Below, piece by piece: positions 25,765 to 34,982 of a DNA stretch of 64,000 bases. Every line of letters starts with the position of its first letter. Position 1 is the stretch's first letter. Source of the DNA: Kordia aestuariivivens (GTDB lineage: Bacteria; Bacteroidota; Bacteroidia; Flavobacteriales; Flavobacteriaceae); NCBI RefSeq assembly GCF_014397005.1, contig NZ_JACGWS010000005.1, forward strand, positions 1 through 64,000, written 5' to 3'. Position numbers and translations under genes: made by a program. The notes under the pieces are model-generated. The model was given only the letters and a program-made list of their open reading frames with translations. It did no database searches and had not been told where the DNA came from.

Positions 25765-26724
25765 TTAATTTTTTATACTTCCAGAAGAAAAAGTGGTGTT
25801 GCCGTCTTTGTTTGAGATTTCAAAGTATCCTGCGGTTGGTGCTTTTTTAGTTCCCGTTTTTATGATTCCGCGCATATCAACTTGCAAGTTGTAGATTCGG
25901 ATGTTATTATCTTCTTTTTCAACGGTATAGAATCCTTTGGCAAACCAACGCATTTTTTTAGCGACGTTTTTATCAATTAAATCTAAGTATTCTTCATGAA
26001 TCGGAAAGGCTTCAATGGAATCTTCCATATCAGACAAAATTGAATATTTCAGCATATAAATACTATCGCGTCCTTTTGCCACCCCATACCAATTGATATT
26101 TGCAATTCCTACGGGCATGGTTAGTAAGGAATTGTATTCAATATTTTCCTGAGCCATTCGTGTCGAAATTTCAGCTTTTACAAATTCTTTATGTATAAGT
26201 GTAAAGATCAAATACAGTGAACTTATGAGCAATCCATAATTATTGAATGTTGCTCTTTTTAGTTTCGATTTGTAGCTCCATAAACTCAAGATTAAACCAA
26301 TAATTAGCGGAACTGTATACAATGGATCAATTACATTAACACTATCAAAACCAACTCTTTGATCGCTAAATGGTAAAAATAGTTGTGTTCCATACGCCGT
26401 AAAGGTATCTAACAGTACATGCGTAAAAAGACAGAGCCACGTAAATAATAATAGTCTGTTGAATTTGATATTTTGAAGCCATTTTATTTTGCTTAGCGCG
26501 AAAGCAATTAAGAGTGCTCCCAAAATACTGAATAGGATAGAATGACTAAAACCTCTGTGAATGCTAAGCATTTCTAGCTTATCATAGAACAAATAGAAAA
26601 TCACATCAAGGTCAGGAATTGTCGCGATAATTGCGCCTACGACAGCGCCTTTATTCCCGATTTTTTTACCAAGAACGGCTTCTCCAATCGCAGCACCTAA
26701 AACGGCTTGGCTAATACTATCCAT
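25765..26724 (-). CDS. YdjM/DUF457-type membrane-bound metal-dependent hydrolase
   Basis: A 319-residue protein. The first half matches the YdjM family (MDSISQAVLGAAIGEAVLG; PDLDVIF; SIHRGFSHSILFS; HVLLDTFTAYGTQ), with four to five membrane helices and His/Asp motifs for metal. In E. coli YdjM is LexA-regulated; the reaction is unproven. The second half is a longer periplasmic or cytoplasmic domain than usual. Its ATG directly abuts the stop codon of the serine hydrolase gene, so the two are an operon. Confidence 0.85.
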   Translation of the reverse strand: MDSISQAVLGAAIGEAVLGKKIGNKGAVVGAIIATIPDLDVIFYLFYDKLEMLSIHRGFSHSILFSILGALLIAFALSKIKWLQNIKFNRLLLFTWLCLFTHVLLDTFTAYGTQLFLPFSDQRVGFDSVNVIDPLYTVPLIIGLILSLWSYKSKLKRATFNNYGLLISSLYLIFTLIHKEFVKAEISTRMAQENIEYNSLLTMPVGIANINWYGVAKGRDSIYMLKYSILSDMEDSIEAFPIHEEYLDLIDKNVAKKMRWFAKGFYTVEKEDNNIRIYNLQVDMRGIIKTGTKKAPTAGYFEISNKDGNTTFSSGSIKN

Positions 26725-27759
26725 TTATTTTTTATTGCGCACTATTTTTACAATACGGTTAATTACGATTTCCGATAGATTCCATTCGTATCCTTCAAAA
26801 TCAGTTGTATTCATAAATTGAACCACAACAGTATCAATGTCTTTGTGATATTCTGCAAGACTTTGATAGCCAGGAACCAAACCTCCATGTTCATACTCGT
26901 AAATTGAGGAATAAATTTCCTGTTCACCTTCATCAAATACAGAACCATCGTTTAATGCTCGCAAGAAGATACCAACATCCTGTGCTGTAGCTATCATTCC
27001 TACATCTTCATTTTTGAAATCGTCTTCAATGCCAACATAATAGCCACTCATTACTTTGTCTAAATTATCTACTTCATCAAGCGAACCAAACGTATTTTTG
27101 AGTCCAAGCGGGATTAAAATTTCTTCCTTGAAATATTGTTGACGACTATAACCCGTCACTTTCTCAATGATTCTGGAAAGTAACAAATAGTTCGTATTGG
27201 AATACCCATAACCTTTATCAGGTTCAAAGTTTGCAGGCAAATCAAGTGCGTATTCAAGTGCATCTTTACTAGTATCCTCTCGGTTTTTCCAAAAATCAGG
27301 ATTGTCGGTAAAATTGGGAATGCCGCTTCGATGTTGCACCATTAATCGCAATGTAATTTTTTCTGCATTTTTAATTCTACCTACAAGTTCCGGAAAGTAA
27401 TCAGCAAGTGTTTTATCTAAAGATATGCGTTTGTCTTTGGCTAATTTGGTGATGGAAACAGCGACATATAGCTTGCTGATACTAGCAATCTTGAATAAGG
27501 CTTGTGGGTCGGCGGGTATTTTCTTTTTTCGATCATGCCAGCCAGCAGTATAAAATGCAGGCGGTTTCCCAGCTTCGTCCACATATACAATCATTCCATC
27601 AAATCCATGGTCAATGGCTTCATTTACTTGTTCTTGAACCGTATCTGGTAATGGTAAAATCCATGCTTTGACCAAAATCCATGGGACGAAGTATAATGAG
27701 GCTATGCTAGCCATAATAAATAGTACTCGGAGTATGTTTTTTATTTTTTTGGTCATCAT
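26725..27759 (-). CDS. Membrane-anchored serine hydrolase (beta-lactamase/class C fold)
   Basis: A 344-residue protein with one N-terminal membrane helix and a penicillin-binding/class C beta-lactamase-like domain: SISK (S93, K96) is the SxxK active site, YSN at 186-188 the second motif, and EHGGLVPGY near the C-terminus the third (H-x-G form). Likely acts in the periplasm as an esterase, D-aminopeptidase or beta-lactamase-like enzyme; the substrate is unknown. It is upstream of and abuts the YdjM-like gene. Confidence 0.85.
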   Translation of the reverse strand: MMTKKIKNILRVLFIMASIASLYFVPWILVKAWILPLPDTVQEQVNEAIDHGFDGMIVYVDEAGKPPAFYTAGWHDRKKKIPADPQALFKIASISKLYVAVSITKLAKDKRISLDKTLADYFPELVGRIKNAEKITLRLMVQHRSGIPNFTDNPDFWKNREDTSKDALEYALDLPANFEPDKGYGYSNTNYLLLSRIIEKVTGYSRQQYFKEEILIPLGLKNTFGSLDEVDNLDKVMSGYYVGIEDDFKNEDVGMIATAQDVGIFLRALNDGSVFDEGEQEIYSSIYEYEHGGLVPGYQSLAEYHKDIDTVVVQFMNTTDFEGYEWNLSEIVINRIVKIVRNKK

Positions 27760-27779
27760 TTAGATCTTCAGACGCTGTT

Positions 27780-28223
27780 TTATTCAGTTTCTTCTGTGAA
27801 TTTTTTAAATTGATCCATCCACTTTTGACTTTGTTTTTTAAACATTCCTGGAAACAGTTTTGCCATTAATTTTGGCATGATTCCATTGAATTTGGTGTAT
27901 ACTACTTCAGAAATGTACCGCGTTTGGTTTTCGTTGATTTTCTCAAATTTGGTCGTTTGCGTATTGATCATGTGTATGTGTTCATACAATGCTTTTTTCT
28001 CTTCTGGAAGGTTGTTGGAAAGAATTGTTTCTATCAGTTCTAGTTTCCTTTTGCCTTGCTGAAATATTATTTTTGATTTTGCACCAATGGCGTCAGGCTG
28101 TCCTTCAAAGTGTTGAATGGACTGAAAACCGTCTTGCCATTTTTCAAAACTGGCTTCATCTTTCCAAAGCGCAACAACTTTTTCAATGGGCGCATTTATT
28201 GCTACGGAGCATATATACTTCAT
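27780..28223 (-). CDS. SRPBCC-family (START-like) protein
   Basis: A 147-residue soluble protein with the polyketide-cyclase/START-like fold pattern: VAINAPIEKVVALWKDEASFEKW at the N-terminus, a central region of alternating beta strands and a long C-terminal helix (KKQSQKWMDQFKKFTEETE). The family binds hydrophobic ligands in a cavity; the ligand is unknown. It is in a same-strand run with a small membrane protein 20 bases upstream and the serine hydrolase 21 bases downstream. Confidence 0.75.
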   Translation of the reverse strand: MKYICSVAINAPIEKVVALWKDEASFEKWQDGFQSIQHFEGQPDAIGAKSKIIFQQGKRKLELIETILSNNLPEEKKALYEHIHMINTQTTKFEKINENQTRYISEVVYTKFNGIMPKLMAKLFPGMFKKQSQKWMDQFKKFTEETE

Positions 28224-28242
28224 CTTTTTTAGTATATATCAG

Positions 28243-28680
28243 TTATTGTAACCAATTCTTTTTAATACCAAATATTGAAAACCACACAAGGAAGATCCCA
28301 AAGACAACAACCAACGCAGGCATAGTAACTGCTTGTGCAGCGCCAAAAACGTCAATTGATTTTGTGAAAAACAAATTATGGGTCATTTGTGGAATGATAG
28401 CTAATAAGGAAATGATAAAAGCCATTTTGGACCATTTCTTCTTCAAAACTAAGCCGATAGCTCCAAGCGTTCCAGCGAATACGGCAATAGCAAATACAAT
28501 CGTTGTCCATAACGGATATTCGCCATAAAGTGCTTTTTCGTTTGCTGGAAGTGCCGCTAAAGCTTCATCAGAAATAAACGTATGTGCTACAAATGAAAGT
28601 ACGCCCATTATATTCCAAAGAAGTGAAATGATTGATACTACCCAAAACCATGCTGGGATTTTTGTTTTTTCGTGTTCCAT
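28243..28680 (-). CDS. Four-helix membrane protein, unknown function
   Basis: A 145-residue inner-membrane protein with four helices (about 10-32, 58-76, 85-105, 115-138). The pattern PAWFWVVSIISLLWNIMGVLSF and GEYPLWTTIVFAIAVFAGTLGA is widespread in Bacteroidota as an uncharacterised family often found near SRPBCC-domain genes, as here. Probably co-transcribed with the downstream SRPBCC gene. Confidence 0.65.
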   Translation of the reverse strand: MEHEKTKIPAWFWVVSIISLLWNIMGVLSFVAHTFISDEALAALPANEKALYGEYPLWTTIVFAIAVFAGTLGAIGLVLKKKWSKMAFIISLLAIIPQMTHNLFFTKSIDVFGAAQAVTMPALVVVFGIFLVWFSIFGIKKNWLQ

Positions 28681-28784
28681 GATTGTTAGTGTTTAGTTTA
28701 CTATTTTGTTTTCCAATGATGTCTAACGTATTCGAGTATCGTTAGTTGCGCTGGCTAGGTCTAAATTAGTAAAAGAAAACGAAC

Positions 28785-29582
28785 TTACCACCAAACGATA
28801 AAAAAAGTGATGTATAAATCGTTGTGTTTTTGCCAACATAATGGCGCTTGGTTTTCTTTCATGCAGATTCGAATATAGTTTTCTACACCGGCAAAATCTG
28901 TCCAAATTTCGTTTTCAGATGGATCCATTCCCCATTCCTTTTTTGTAGGTACATAATAGGTTTTTGCTGAATTGTCAAGACTTACAAATGTTTCAAAATT
29001 AAAATAGTAGCCTTTGATCGCTTTTTCATAAACTGGACTAAAACTTTCGTTGTATTTGTAGGGAATAAATAATGAAACTAATAAACAAAGTGCTTGGGTA
29101 ACTTTATCAGTTTCTATATCATTAAGGGTTGATTTCGTACAATTGTGGTAGAGTAGTGGGAATTGTTTTCTTTTAAGTTTGTCTAATTTTTCTTTTAAAG
29201 AATCATTTCGGTTCGGACCAATCCAGTTATGCATGGTTTCTTCAGCAATCGTTGGATCGAAAAGATAAAATTTATACGCTAATTCTAAGTGAATTAACTG
29301 TTTAGTAAGTATATTTTCAATGATAAAATCGAGTTCGCCAATAGTGTTTTTATTTTCACGTATTTGAATGTTTTCATACAACACCTTGTAATTAGTTGAT
29401 GATTTAATGAGTTCAGCAACAATCTTTTCTGCTAAATGTCCTAAGCGTAACTTCGTTGGCAATTCAAATTCTAGTTCCGTTGTTAGGTTTAGTTCTGATA
29501 AATGAAACGTTTGTAAACCTGTAATTTCAGCAGCGAGTGTATTTGCTTTTAGGATGGAAGCTATTCGGTGTTTGGAGTTCAT
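28785..29582 (-). CDS. DUF1853-family protein
   Basis: A 265-residue protein. LRLGHLAEKIVAELI, then NTIGELDFIIEN, and HLELAYKFYL carry a D-x(n)-E-x-K-like pattern consistent with the PD-(D/E)XK nuclease fold to which DUF1853 has been related. WIGPNRNDSLKEKLDKLKRK is another hallmark. No target or partner is known. It is followed by no close gene on the same strand for about 100 bases. Confidence 0.75.
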   Translation of the reverse strand: MNSKHRIASILKANTLAAEITGLQTFHLSELNLTTELEFELPTKLRLGHLAEKIVAELIKSSTNYKVLYENIQIRENKNTIGELDFIIENILTKQLIHLELAYKFYLFDPTIAEETMHNWIGPNRNDSLKEKLDKLKRKQFPLLYHNCTKSTLNDIETDKVTQALCLLVSLFIPYKYNESFSPVYEKAIKGYYFNFETFVSLDNSAKTYYVPTKKEWGMDPSENEIWTDFAGVENYIRICMKENQAPLCWQKHNDLYITFFIVWW

Positions 29583-29617
29583 TTATTGGGTTTGGGAATA
29601 ATTATGGATTATGAGTG

Positions 29618-30061
29618 TTAGCTGCAATTACTCTTTACCTTTTCCAGCGCTTTTGGTAATGTGGTTGTCATAAAATTCAAATGCTCATCAAGGACATCTA
29701 TTTCAACAGTAAGTGTATTACTATCTGTTCCTTCCGTAAGTGTATAAGTTTCTGTGGTTCCTGACCATTTTTTTGTCTCATCATCAATAGGTTGTTCCTT
29801 TCCTTTTACCACATTTCCGATGTGTTTAAACGTGATAGTTTTATTGGGAATATGTGTTTCGATGCAGCTGTAAATACCACTTTGATCAGGAGAAAGAAAT
29901 AATACTTTACTGCCTTCTTTCCAATTATCGGTAATGGCATAAGAGCCTTCAAAGAATACGCTTGCCCAGTCACGATATGAGTCCTCGTTCCAAAGTGCAT
30001 TCCAAATCTTGGTTTTCTCTGCCTTAATATCAATTGAAAATTGTAATCTGTTTATCTTCAT
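29618..30061 (-). CDS. SRPBCC/AHSA1-like protein
   Basis: A 147-residue protein with an AHSA1/START-like N-terminus (FSIDIKAEKTKIWNALWNED, WASVFFEGSYAITDNWKEG) and a GTTETYTL strand typical of the Aha1 C-terminal fold. Second SRPBCC-type protein in this part of the window, not closely similar to the first. It lies 35 bases upstream of the DUF1853 gene and could be co-transcribed. Confidence 0.72.
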   Translation of the reverse strand: MKINRLQFSIDIKAEKTKIWNALWNEDSYRDWASVFFEGSYAITDNWKEGSKVLFLSPDQSGIYSCIETHIPNKTITFKHIGNVVKGKEQPIDDETKKWSGTTETYTLTEGTDSNTLTVEIDVLDEHLNFMTTTLPKALEKVKSNCS

Positions 30062-30197
30062 AATTTAAGATAAGGTTTTGAAGTTAATTATTGTAAAGTG
30101 CAAATTACTGCTAATATCTGTATGGCAAACATATATTTAGGATACAGTATCTATATATACAAATCTAAAGGATTTTTAATTAATCAGAAATTAGAAT

Positions 30198-30230
30198 AAA
30201 AAAACACCAACCTCAAAGAAGTTGGCGTTT
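30198..30230 (-). terminator. Rho-independent terminator (copy 1 of a duplicated hairpin)
   Basis: Minus-strand AACGCCAAC and GTTGGTGTT pair over nine positions with one G-U wobble around the loop TTCTTTGAG, followed by T7. It ends the serine hydrolase gene. The hairpin and the following phrase GCATCTCGATAGCTTCG recur near 32.0 kb. Confidence 0.88.
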
Positions 30231-30297
30231 GTATGTTTTTTAGAATACTAGCATCTCGATAGCTTCGTTAGTATTGTTGTCAGCAAACTTTGTTATT

Positions 30298-31749
30298 CTA
30301 GTTCTTACTTAATTCTGTTAGCTTTTTCTGTGAATCTTTATATCCTAATTCAATTGCTTTTTGGTAGCTTTTTATTGCGTCTTCTTTTAGGTTATTTGCC
30401 TTATATCCATCACCTAATGAATCCCAAAGATTGCCATCGTCATCATATAGTTGAACATTTATTTTAAACAATTCTAATGCCCATGCTAAATTTTCATTTG
30501 ACTTCAATACTATATTTCCAATTCTATTTAAAACTCCTGAATGTGTAAAATCATCAGCGTAATTTTCTTGAAGCAGCGCAAGGAGTTTTTTCGATTTATC
30601 TGTTGAATGTTGTTTTATATACTTCATTGTAAATGAGTACACATTATGCTTTATTGGTTTTGGAGAATAGCTTTCGTCCAGAATTATTTTTGCAACAACA
30701 TACGCAACCCATTCTACTTTTGCGCTATTTGCATTTGTTGCATACACAATATATAAATCTTCTTCAGGATACCAGATTATAGAATGTGCAAATGCTCCGT
30801 TAGAGCCATTATGAGATATTCGTAATGTATTGTCTTCGGTATATTTAACTCCCCAACCGTAACCATAGCCAGAAGTGCTTTTAGGATACGTAACATAAAG
30901 TGTAGTTAACTTTTTGAACGATTCGGGTGTCAATATTATATTAGATTTTAATGCTTTATACCAAAGCAACATATCGTTTTGGGTAGAGTTAATTCCGCCA
31001 TTTCCTTTTAAATGCCAATTAACATCATTCGTTTCTTGATAACGTGCAATGGTTGATCCACCATCTAATACATTTCTGTTGTAACCGCGCGAGATTTGTA
31101 ACGTATCCCATTTTGGCAAAAGATATCCAGTTTGCTTCATGCCTGCTGGTATAAAAAGGTGCTCGTTTAAGAAAGTTTCGTATGATTGACCAGAAGTTAA
31201 CTCTATGATTCTTCCTAATATGCTATATCCAGTATTAGAATACGAATATTTTTCTCCGGGCTCAGATAATAATTCACTAGCGAAAAGATTTTTGAAAAAG
31301 TCCTCTTGTGAGATTTCTGAAAAGTCACGTCCAATAGATTCTATAAAGCCTGCAGAATGCGTTAATAATTGATGTATGGTGATGCTTTGCTTGTCAATTG
31401 GTAGCTTTTTGAAAAACGTGCTTAAAGGATCCGTTAATTTTAATTTTCCCAATTCAACAAGTTTTAAAATTGCGGTACTAGTGAATTGTTTTGTGTTAGA
31501 ACCAATATCAAAAATAGTGTTTGGGTTGTTCAGCGTTTTACTGTCCTTGTTTGCTAGCCCATACCCTTTATTTATAATTAACTGACCTTCTTTAATAACT
31601 AGAATTGCTCCTGAAAAGCCATTATCTGTTCCATTACTTAAATAAGTATCGATTTTAGTAAAAGTATCTTTAGGATTTAATTTTTCTTGAGCAGTTGAAG
31701 TTATTACTACGAATGCAATTGTCGAAAAGACAAGAAGTATTTTTTTCAT
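30298..31749 (-). CDS. Secreted serine hydrolase (beta-lactamase fold) with TPR-like tail
   Basis: A 483-residue protein with a signal peptide (about 1-20). The class C beta-lactamase/PBP-like domain has SNTK (S84, K87) as SxxK, YSN at 170-172 and SHNGSNGAF as the third motif. The last 110 residues carry a short tetratricopeptide-like unit (LWDSLGDGYKANNLKEDAIKSYQKAIELG), common in Bacteroidota serine hydrolases. Periplasmic; substrate unknown. Single gene with its own terminator. Confidence 0.87.
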   Translation of the reverse strand: MKKILLVFSTIAFVVITSTAQEKLNPKDTFTKIDTYLSNGTDNGFSGAILVIKEGQLIINKGYGLANKDSKTLNNPNTIFDIGSNTKQFTSTAILKLVELGKLKLTDPLSTFFKKLPIDKQSITIHQLLTHSAGFIESIGRDFSEISQEDFFKNLFASELLSEPGEKYSYSNTGYSILGRIIELTSGQSYETFLNEHLFIPAGMKQTGYLLPKWDTLQISRGYNRNVLDGGSTIARYQETNDVNWHLKGNGGINSTQNDMLLWYKALKSNIILTPESFKKLTTLYVTYPKSTSGYGYGWGVKYTEDNTLRISHNGSNGAFAHSIIWYPEEDLYIVYATNANSAKVEWVAYVVAKIILDESYSPKPIKHNVYSFTMKYIKQHSTDKSKKLLALLQENYADDFTHSGVLNRIGNIVLKSNENLAWALELFKINVQLYDDDGNLWDSLGDGYKANNLKEDAIKSYQKAIELGYKDSQKKLTELSKN

Positions 31750-31839
31750 GATGATTTCTATTTCTTAGTAAGACGAATAAAAATCAAGATAGGTTACACA
31801 ATTTTCATAATTATTGCGAACATCTTAGTGTGCAGTCAT

Positions 31840-32013
31840 TTAATTTAACTCTTTTTTTATTTTGGAAATTAAATCTTCGATATTAGACAAAACTCCAATT
31901 TCATAAGTATTCTTCATACTCGTATGTGAATTTTTTAAATTTAAAAGATTGATTTTTAGGTTGTTAATTGCAGTACTATGTAGGTGTCTATTTATTAATG
32001 AGTTGAAGAATTT
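31840..32013 (-). pseudogene. Possible 3' remnant of a lost gene
   Basis: A 57-codon open stretch lacking a proper start encodes an amphipathic helix-rich tail (NLKINLLNLKNSHTSMKNTY, later IEDLISKIKKELN and stop). An in-frame stop lies just upstream and a terminator copy just beyond that. The best internal ATG would give only 25 residues. It looks like the end of a deleted gene. The remaining bases between the two neighbouring genes hold the duplicated terminator element only. Confidence 0.3.
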
Positions 32014-32019
32014 TTACAT

Positions 32020-32052
32020 AAAAAAACACCAACCTCAAAGAAGCTGGCGTTT
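32020..32052 (-). terminator. Rho-independent terminator (copy 2 of a duplicated hairpin)
   Basis: Same hairpin as near 30.2 kb, with one change in the stem that becomes a G-U wobble in the minus-strand RNA (AACGCCAGC with GTTGGTGTT), followed by T7. The shared phrase continues with GCATCTCGATAGCTTCGCTA. It ends the dehydrogenase E1 gene, whose stop is about 130 bases upstream. Confidence 0.85.
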
Positions 32053-32182
32053 GTATGTTTTTAGAATATTTGCATCTCGATAGCTTCGCTAGGTAGTTGG
32101 AATCAAAATATATTTGATTCCAATAATGCTCGATGTGACATTTCGACCTTGGCTAAGCGTAAAAGTTGAATGTGACGTGTAA

Positions 32183-34594
32183 TTAGTACATCTTAGGAAA
32201 ATCCGTTGGATTTGACTCATGCATCATGCTGTAAATTTTTTCAAATACATCTTCTACAGAAGGTTTAGAGAAGTAATCTCCGTCAGTTCCATAAGCTGGT
32301 CTGTGTGCTTTTGCCGTTAAAGTTTGCGGTTTGCTGTCCAAATGTTTGTACGCATCTTGGTCGTCTATAATATTTTGCATGATAAACGCAGAAGCGCCAC
32401 CAGGCACATCTTCATCAATAACTAATAAACGATTTGTGTTTGAAACACTTTTTACAATATCATGATGAATGTCAAAAGGTAATAAAGATTGACAATCAAT
32501 GATTTCAATGTCTATTCCGACCGCTTGCAATTCTTTGGCAGCTTGTTCTATGATTCTTAGTGTAGAACCATACGAAACAATCGTCATGTCGGTTCCTTCT
32601 TTGATGGTTTCTACAACTCCTAAAGGCGTTTTGAATTCACCTAAATTGGTTGGTAATTTTTCTTTTAAACGATAACCATTCAAACATTCAATCACTAAGG
32701 CTGGTTCATCACTTTCTAGTAATGTGTTATAGAATCCTGCGGCTTTGGTCATGTTTCTTGGCACTAAGACATGAATTCCACGAATGGAGTTGATAATCGC
32801 GCCCATTGGCGAACCAGAATGCCAAATTCCTTCCAAACGATGTCCACGCGTTCTGATAATTACAGGCGCTTTTTGTGTTCCTTTGGTTCTGTATTGTAAG
32901 GTTGCCAAATCATCACTCATGATTTGCAATGCGTATAATAAGTAATCTAAATATTGAATTTCTGCAATAGGGCGTAAGCCACGCATCGCCATTCCAATTC
33001 CTTGTCCAAGAATAGTTGCTTCACGAATTCCGGTATCAGAAACACGCAATTCGCCATATTTCTCTTGCATTCCTTCCAAACCTTGATTTACATCGCCAAT
33101 TTCTCCTGCATCTTCTCCAAAGATTAAAACTTCAGGATATTTTGCAAAAATCGCATCAAAGTTATCTCTCAATATTAAACGTGCGTCTACTTCATCTGCT
33201 GAAGCATCGTAAATTGGTGCATTCGCTTCAATATGATGTACACTTTTATCAGATTCACTGTATAAGTGCGAACTGTATTTTGGTTGAATTTTCTCAAAGT
33301 ATGCTTTGATCCAATTACTTAAAGCTTGTTTTTCGTTAGAAGTTTCTCCAATGACTAAACGCAGTGCTTTGCGTGTATATCCTGCAATTTCTTTGCGAAT
33401 AGGTTCTGCAATAGCAGCTAATTCTTCTTTTAGTTTGTTGATGAAAACTTTGTTAGGACTTGATGGTGCTAAGTTTTCTAATAAAGCAATAGCTTCATCT
33501 CGTTCTTGCTTCATGGGCGCTACAAACGCTGACCAAGCCGCTTTTTTACCGTCGCGAACTTGCTTTTTGATATCTTTTTCTAAGGCAGTTAAACTTTCTT
33601 CAGACTCAATACCATTTTCAATGATCCACTTGCGCATTTGTGCATTACAGTCGTATTCAACTTCCCAAGCTAAGCGTTCTTTACTCTTATAACGTTCGTG
33701 TGAACCCGAAGTAGAATGTCCTTGCGGTTGTGTTACTTGCTGTACGTGAATCAACACAGGAACGTGTTCTGCACGTGAAATATCCGATGCTTTTTGGTAG
33801 GTTGCTATTAAGGAAGGATAATCCCAACCATTTACGGTAAAGATTTCATATCCTTTTTCTGTTTCTGTACGTTGAAACCCTTTTAAGATTTCAGAAATGT
33901 TTTCTTTGGTCGTTTGATGTTTTGCATGTACCGAAATTCCGTACTCATCATCCCAAACACTCATTACCATTGGTACTTGTAAAACACCCGCAGCATTGAT
34001 GGTTTCAAAGAATAAACCTTCACTCGTACTTGCGTTTCCAATAGTTCCCCAAGCAATTTCGTTTCCGTTGTCAGAGAACTTTTCAGTATCAATTCCGTCA
34101 ACCTGTCTGTATATTTTAGAAGCTTGTGCTAATCCTAGTAAGCGTGGCATTTGTCCAGCAGTAGGAGAGATGTCAGCACTTGAGTTTTTTTGTTGTAGTA
34201 AATTTTTCCATTCACCATTTTTATCCAAACTGTGCGTTGCAAAGTGTCCGCCCATTTGTCTTCCCGCAGACATTGGTTCTACTTCAATGTCGGTATGTGC
34301 ATACAATCCTGCAAAAAACTGTTGAATGTCCAATTCGCCAATTGCCATCATAAAGGTTTGATCGCGATAATAACCCGATCTAAAATCACCATTTTGAAAT
34401 GCTTTGGCTAAGGCAAGTTGTGGAACTTCTTTTCCGTCACCGAAAATACCAAACTTGGCTTTTCCTGTCAATACTTCTCTACGACCCAAAAGACTACATT
34501 CTCTGCTGGTTACCGCAATGGTATAATCCTGCATGATTTCTTCTTTGAATTGATCGAATGAAATATCGTGTGTGTTCTCAACTTTTGCTTGCAT
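32183..34594 (-). CDS. Fused alpha/beta 2-oxoacid dehydrogenase E1 component
   Basis: An 803-residue protein from the ATG of MQAKVENTH; a TTG 12 codons upstream is less likely. Residues about 20-350 are the E1 alpha half (GRREVLTGKAKFGI, SAGRQMGGHFATHS, HSTSGSHERYKS) and about 480-800 the E1 beta half (FGEDAGEIGDVNQGLEG, SDTGIREATILGQGIGMAMRG, IEIIDCQSLLPFD). It would decarboxylate a 2-oxoacid with thiamine diphosphate, probably branched-chain, and pass the acyl group to E2. The canonical GDG...NN thiamine motif reads GNASTSEG...WDDEYG, as I recall from Bacteroidota relatives. E2 and E3 are not in the window. Confidence 0.9.
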   Translation of the reverse strand: MQAKVENTHDISFDQFKEEIMQDYTIAVTSRECSLLGRREVLTGKAKFGIFGDGKEVPQLALAKAFQNGDFRSGYYRDQTFMMAIGELDIQQFFAGLYAHTDIEVEPMSAGRQMGGHFATHSLDKNGEWKNLLQQKNSSADISPTAGQMPRLLGLAQASKIYRQVDGIDTEKFSDNGNEIAWGTIGNASTSEGLFFETINAAGVLQVPMVMSVWDDEYGISVHAKHQTTKENISEILKGFQRTETEKGYEIFTVNGWDYPSLIATYQKASDISRAEHVPVLIHVQQVTQPQGHSTSGSHERYKSKERLAWEVEYDCNAQMRKWIIENGIESEESLTALEKDIKKQVRDGKKAAWSAFVAPMKQERDEAIALLENLAPSSPNKVFINKLKEELAAIAEPIRKEIAGYTRKALRLVIGETSNEKQALSNWIKAYFEKIQPKYSSHLYSESDKSVHHIEANAPIYDASADEVDARLILRDNFDAIFAKYPEVLIFGEDAGEIGDVNQGLEGMQEKYGELRVSDTGIREATILGQGIGMAMRGLRPIAEIQYLDYLLYALQIMSDDLATLQYRTKGTQKAPVIIRTRGHRLEGIWHSGSPMGAIINSIRGIHVLVPRNMTKAAGFYNTLLESDEPALVIECLNGYRLKEKLPTNLGEFKTPLGVVETIKEGTDMTIVSYGSTLRIIEQAAKELQAVGIDIEIIDCQSLLPFDIHHDIVKSVSNTNRLLVIDEDVPGGASAFIMQNIIDDQDAYKHLDSKPQTLTAKAHRPAYGTDGDYFSKPSVEDVFEKIYSMMHESNPTDFPKMY

Positions 34595-34879
34595 AGAGTA
34601 TCGTGAATTGAAGTCTTGCAAACTTAACAAAAAGTGAGCGGATTTGCAATAGCGAAGAGTATTAAAAAAATGATAATAATGTAATGAAATGTTATTTTTA
34701 TTACGATTTATTCAATTTTTGTGAGAAAATCACTTTTTGACTGACAATTGTCTAATATTTTAAACGTAAAATTGAATATTTTTTTACCATTGAAAATGAA
34801 GCGATTAGAGCTTTTCTAATGAACTAAATTTCAAAAGAAATCTCGCTCGTAAAGACATATTAGATTAATGATTTTTAAT
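34595..34879. other. AT-rich intergenic region
   Basis: Upstream region of the E1 gene, very AT-rich. It should carry that promoter; I see no gene, RNA or strong hairpin in it. The right end of the gap is filled by the 7-bp tandem array. Confidence 0.5.
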
Positions 34880-34973
34880 TTACCTATTACCTATTACCTA
34901 TTACCTATTACCTATTACCTATTACCTATTACCTATTACCTATTACCTATTACCTATTACCTATTACCTAATA
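34880..34973. repeat. 7-bp tandem repeat (TTACCTA, about 13 units)
   Basis: About 13 perfect units of TTACCTA end nine bases from the stop codon of the M1-like gene. A shorter array of the related unit CTAATAC follows the stop codon of the thioredoxin gene near 62.8 kb. Confidence 0.95.
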
Positions 34974-34982
34974 CCTAAAATC

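Noticed and set aside
34595-34630. Longer E1 start at a TTG (and similarly a TTG four codons upstream for uvrA)
   Set aside because: An ATG shortly downstream begins the conserved part; the upstream extensions have no support.
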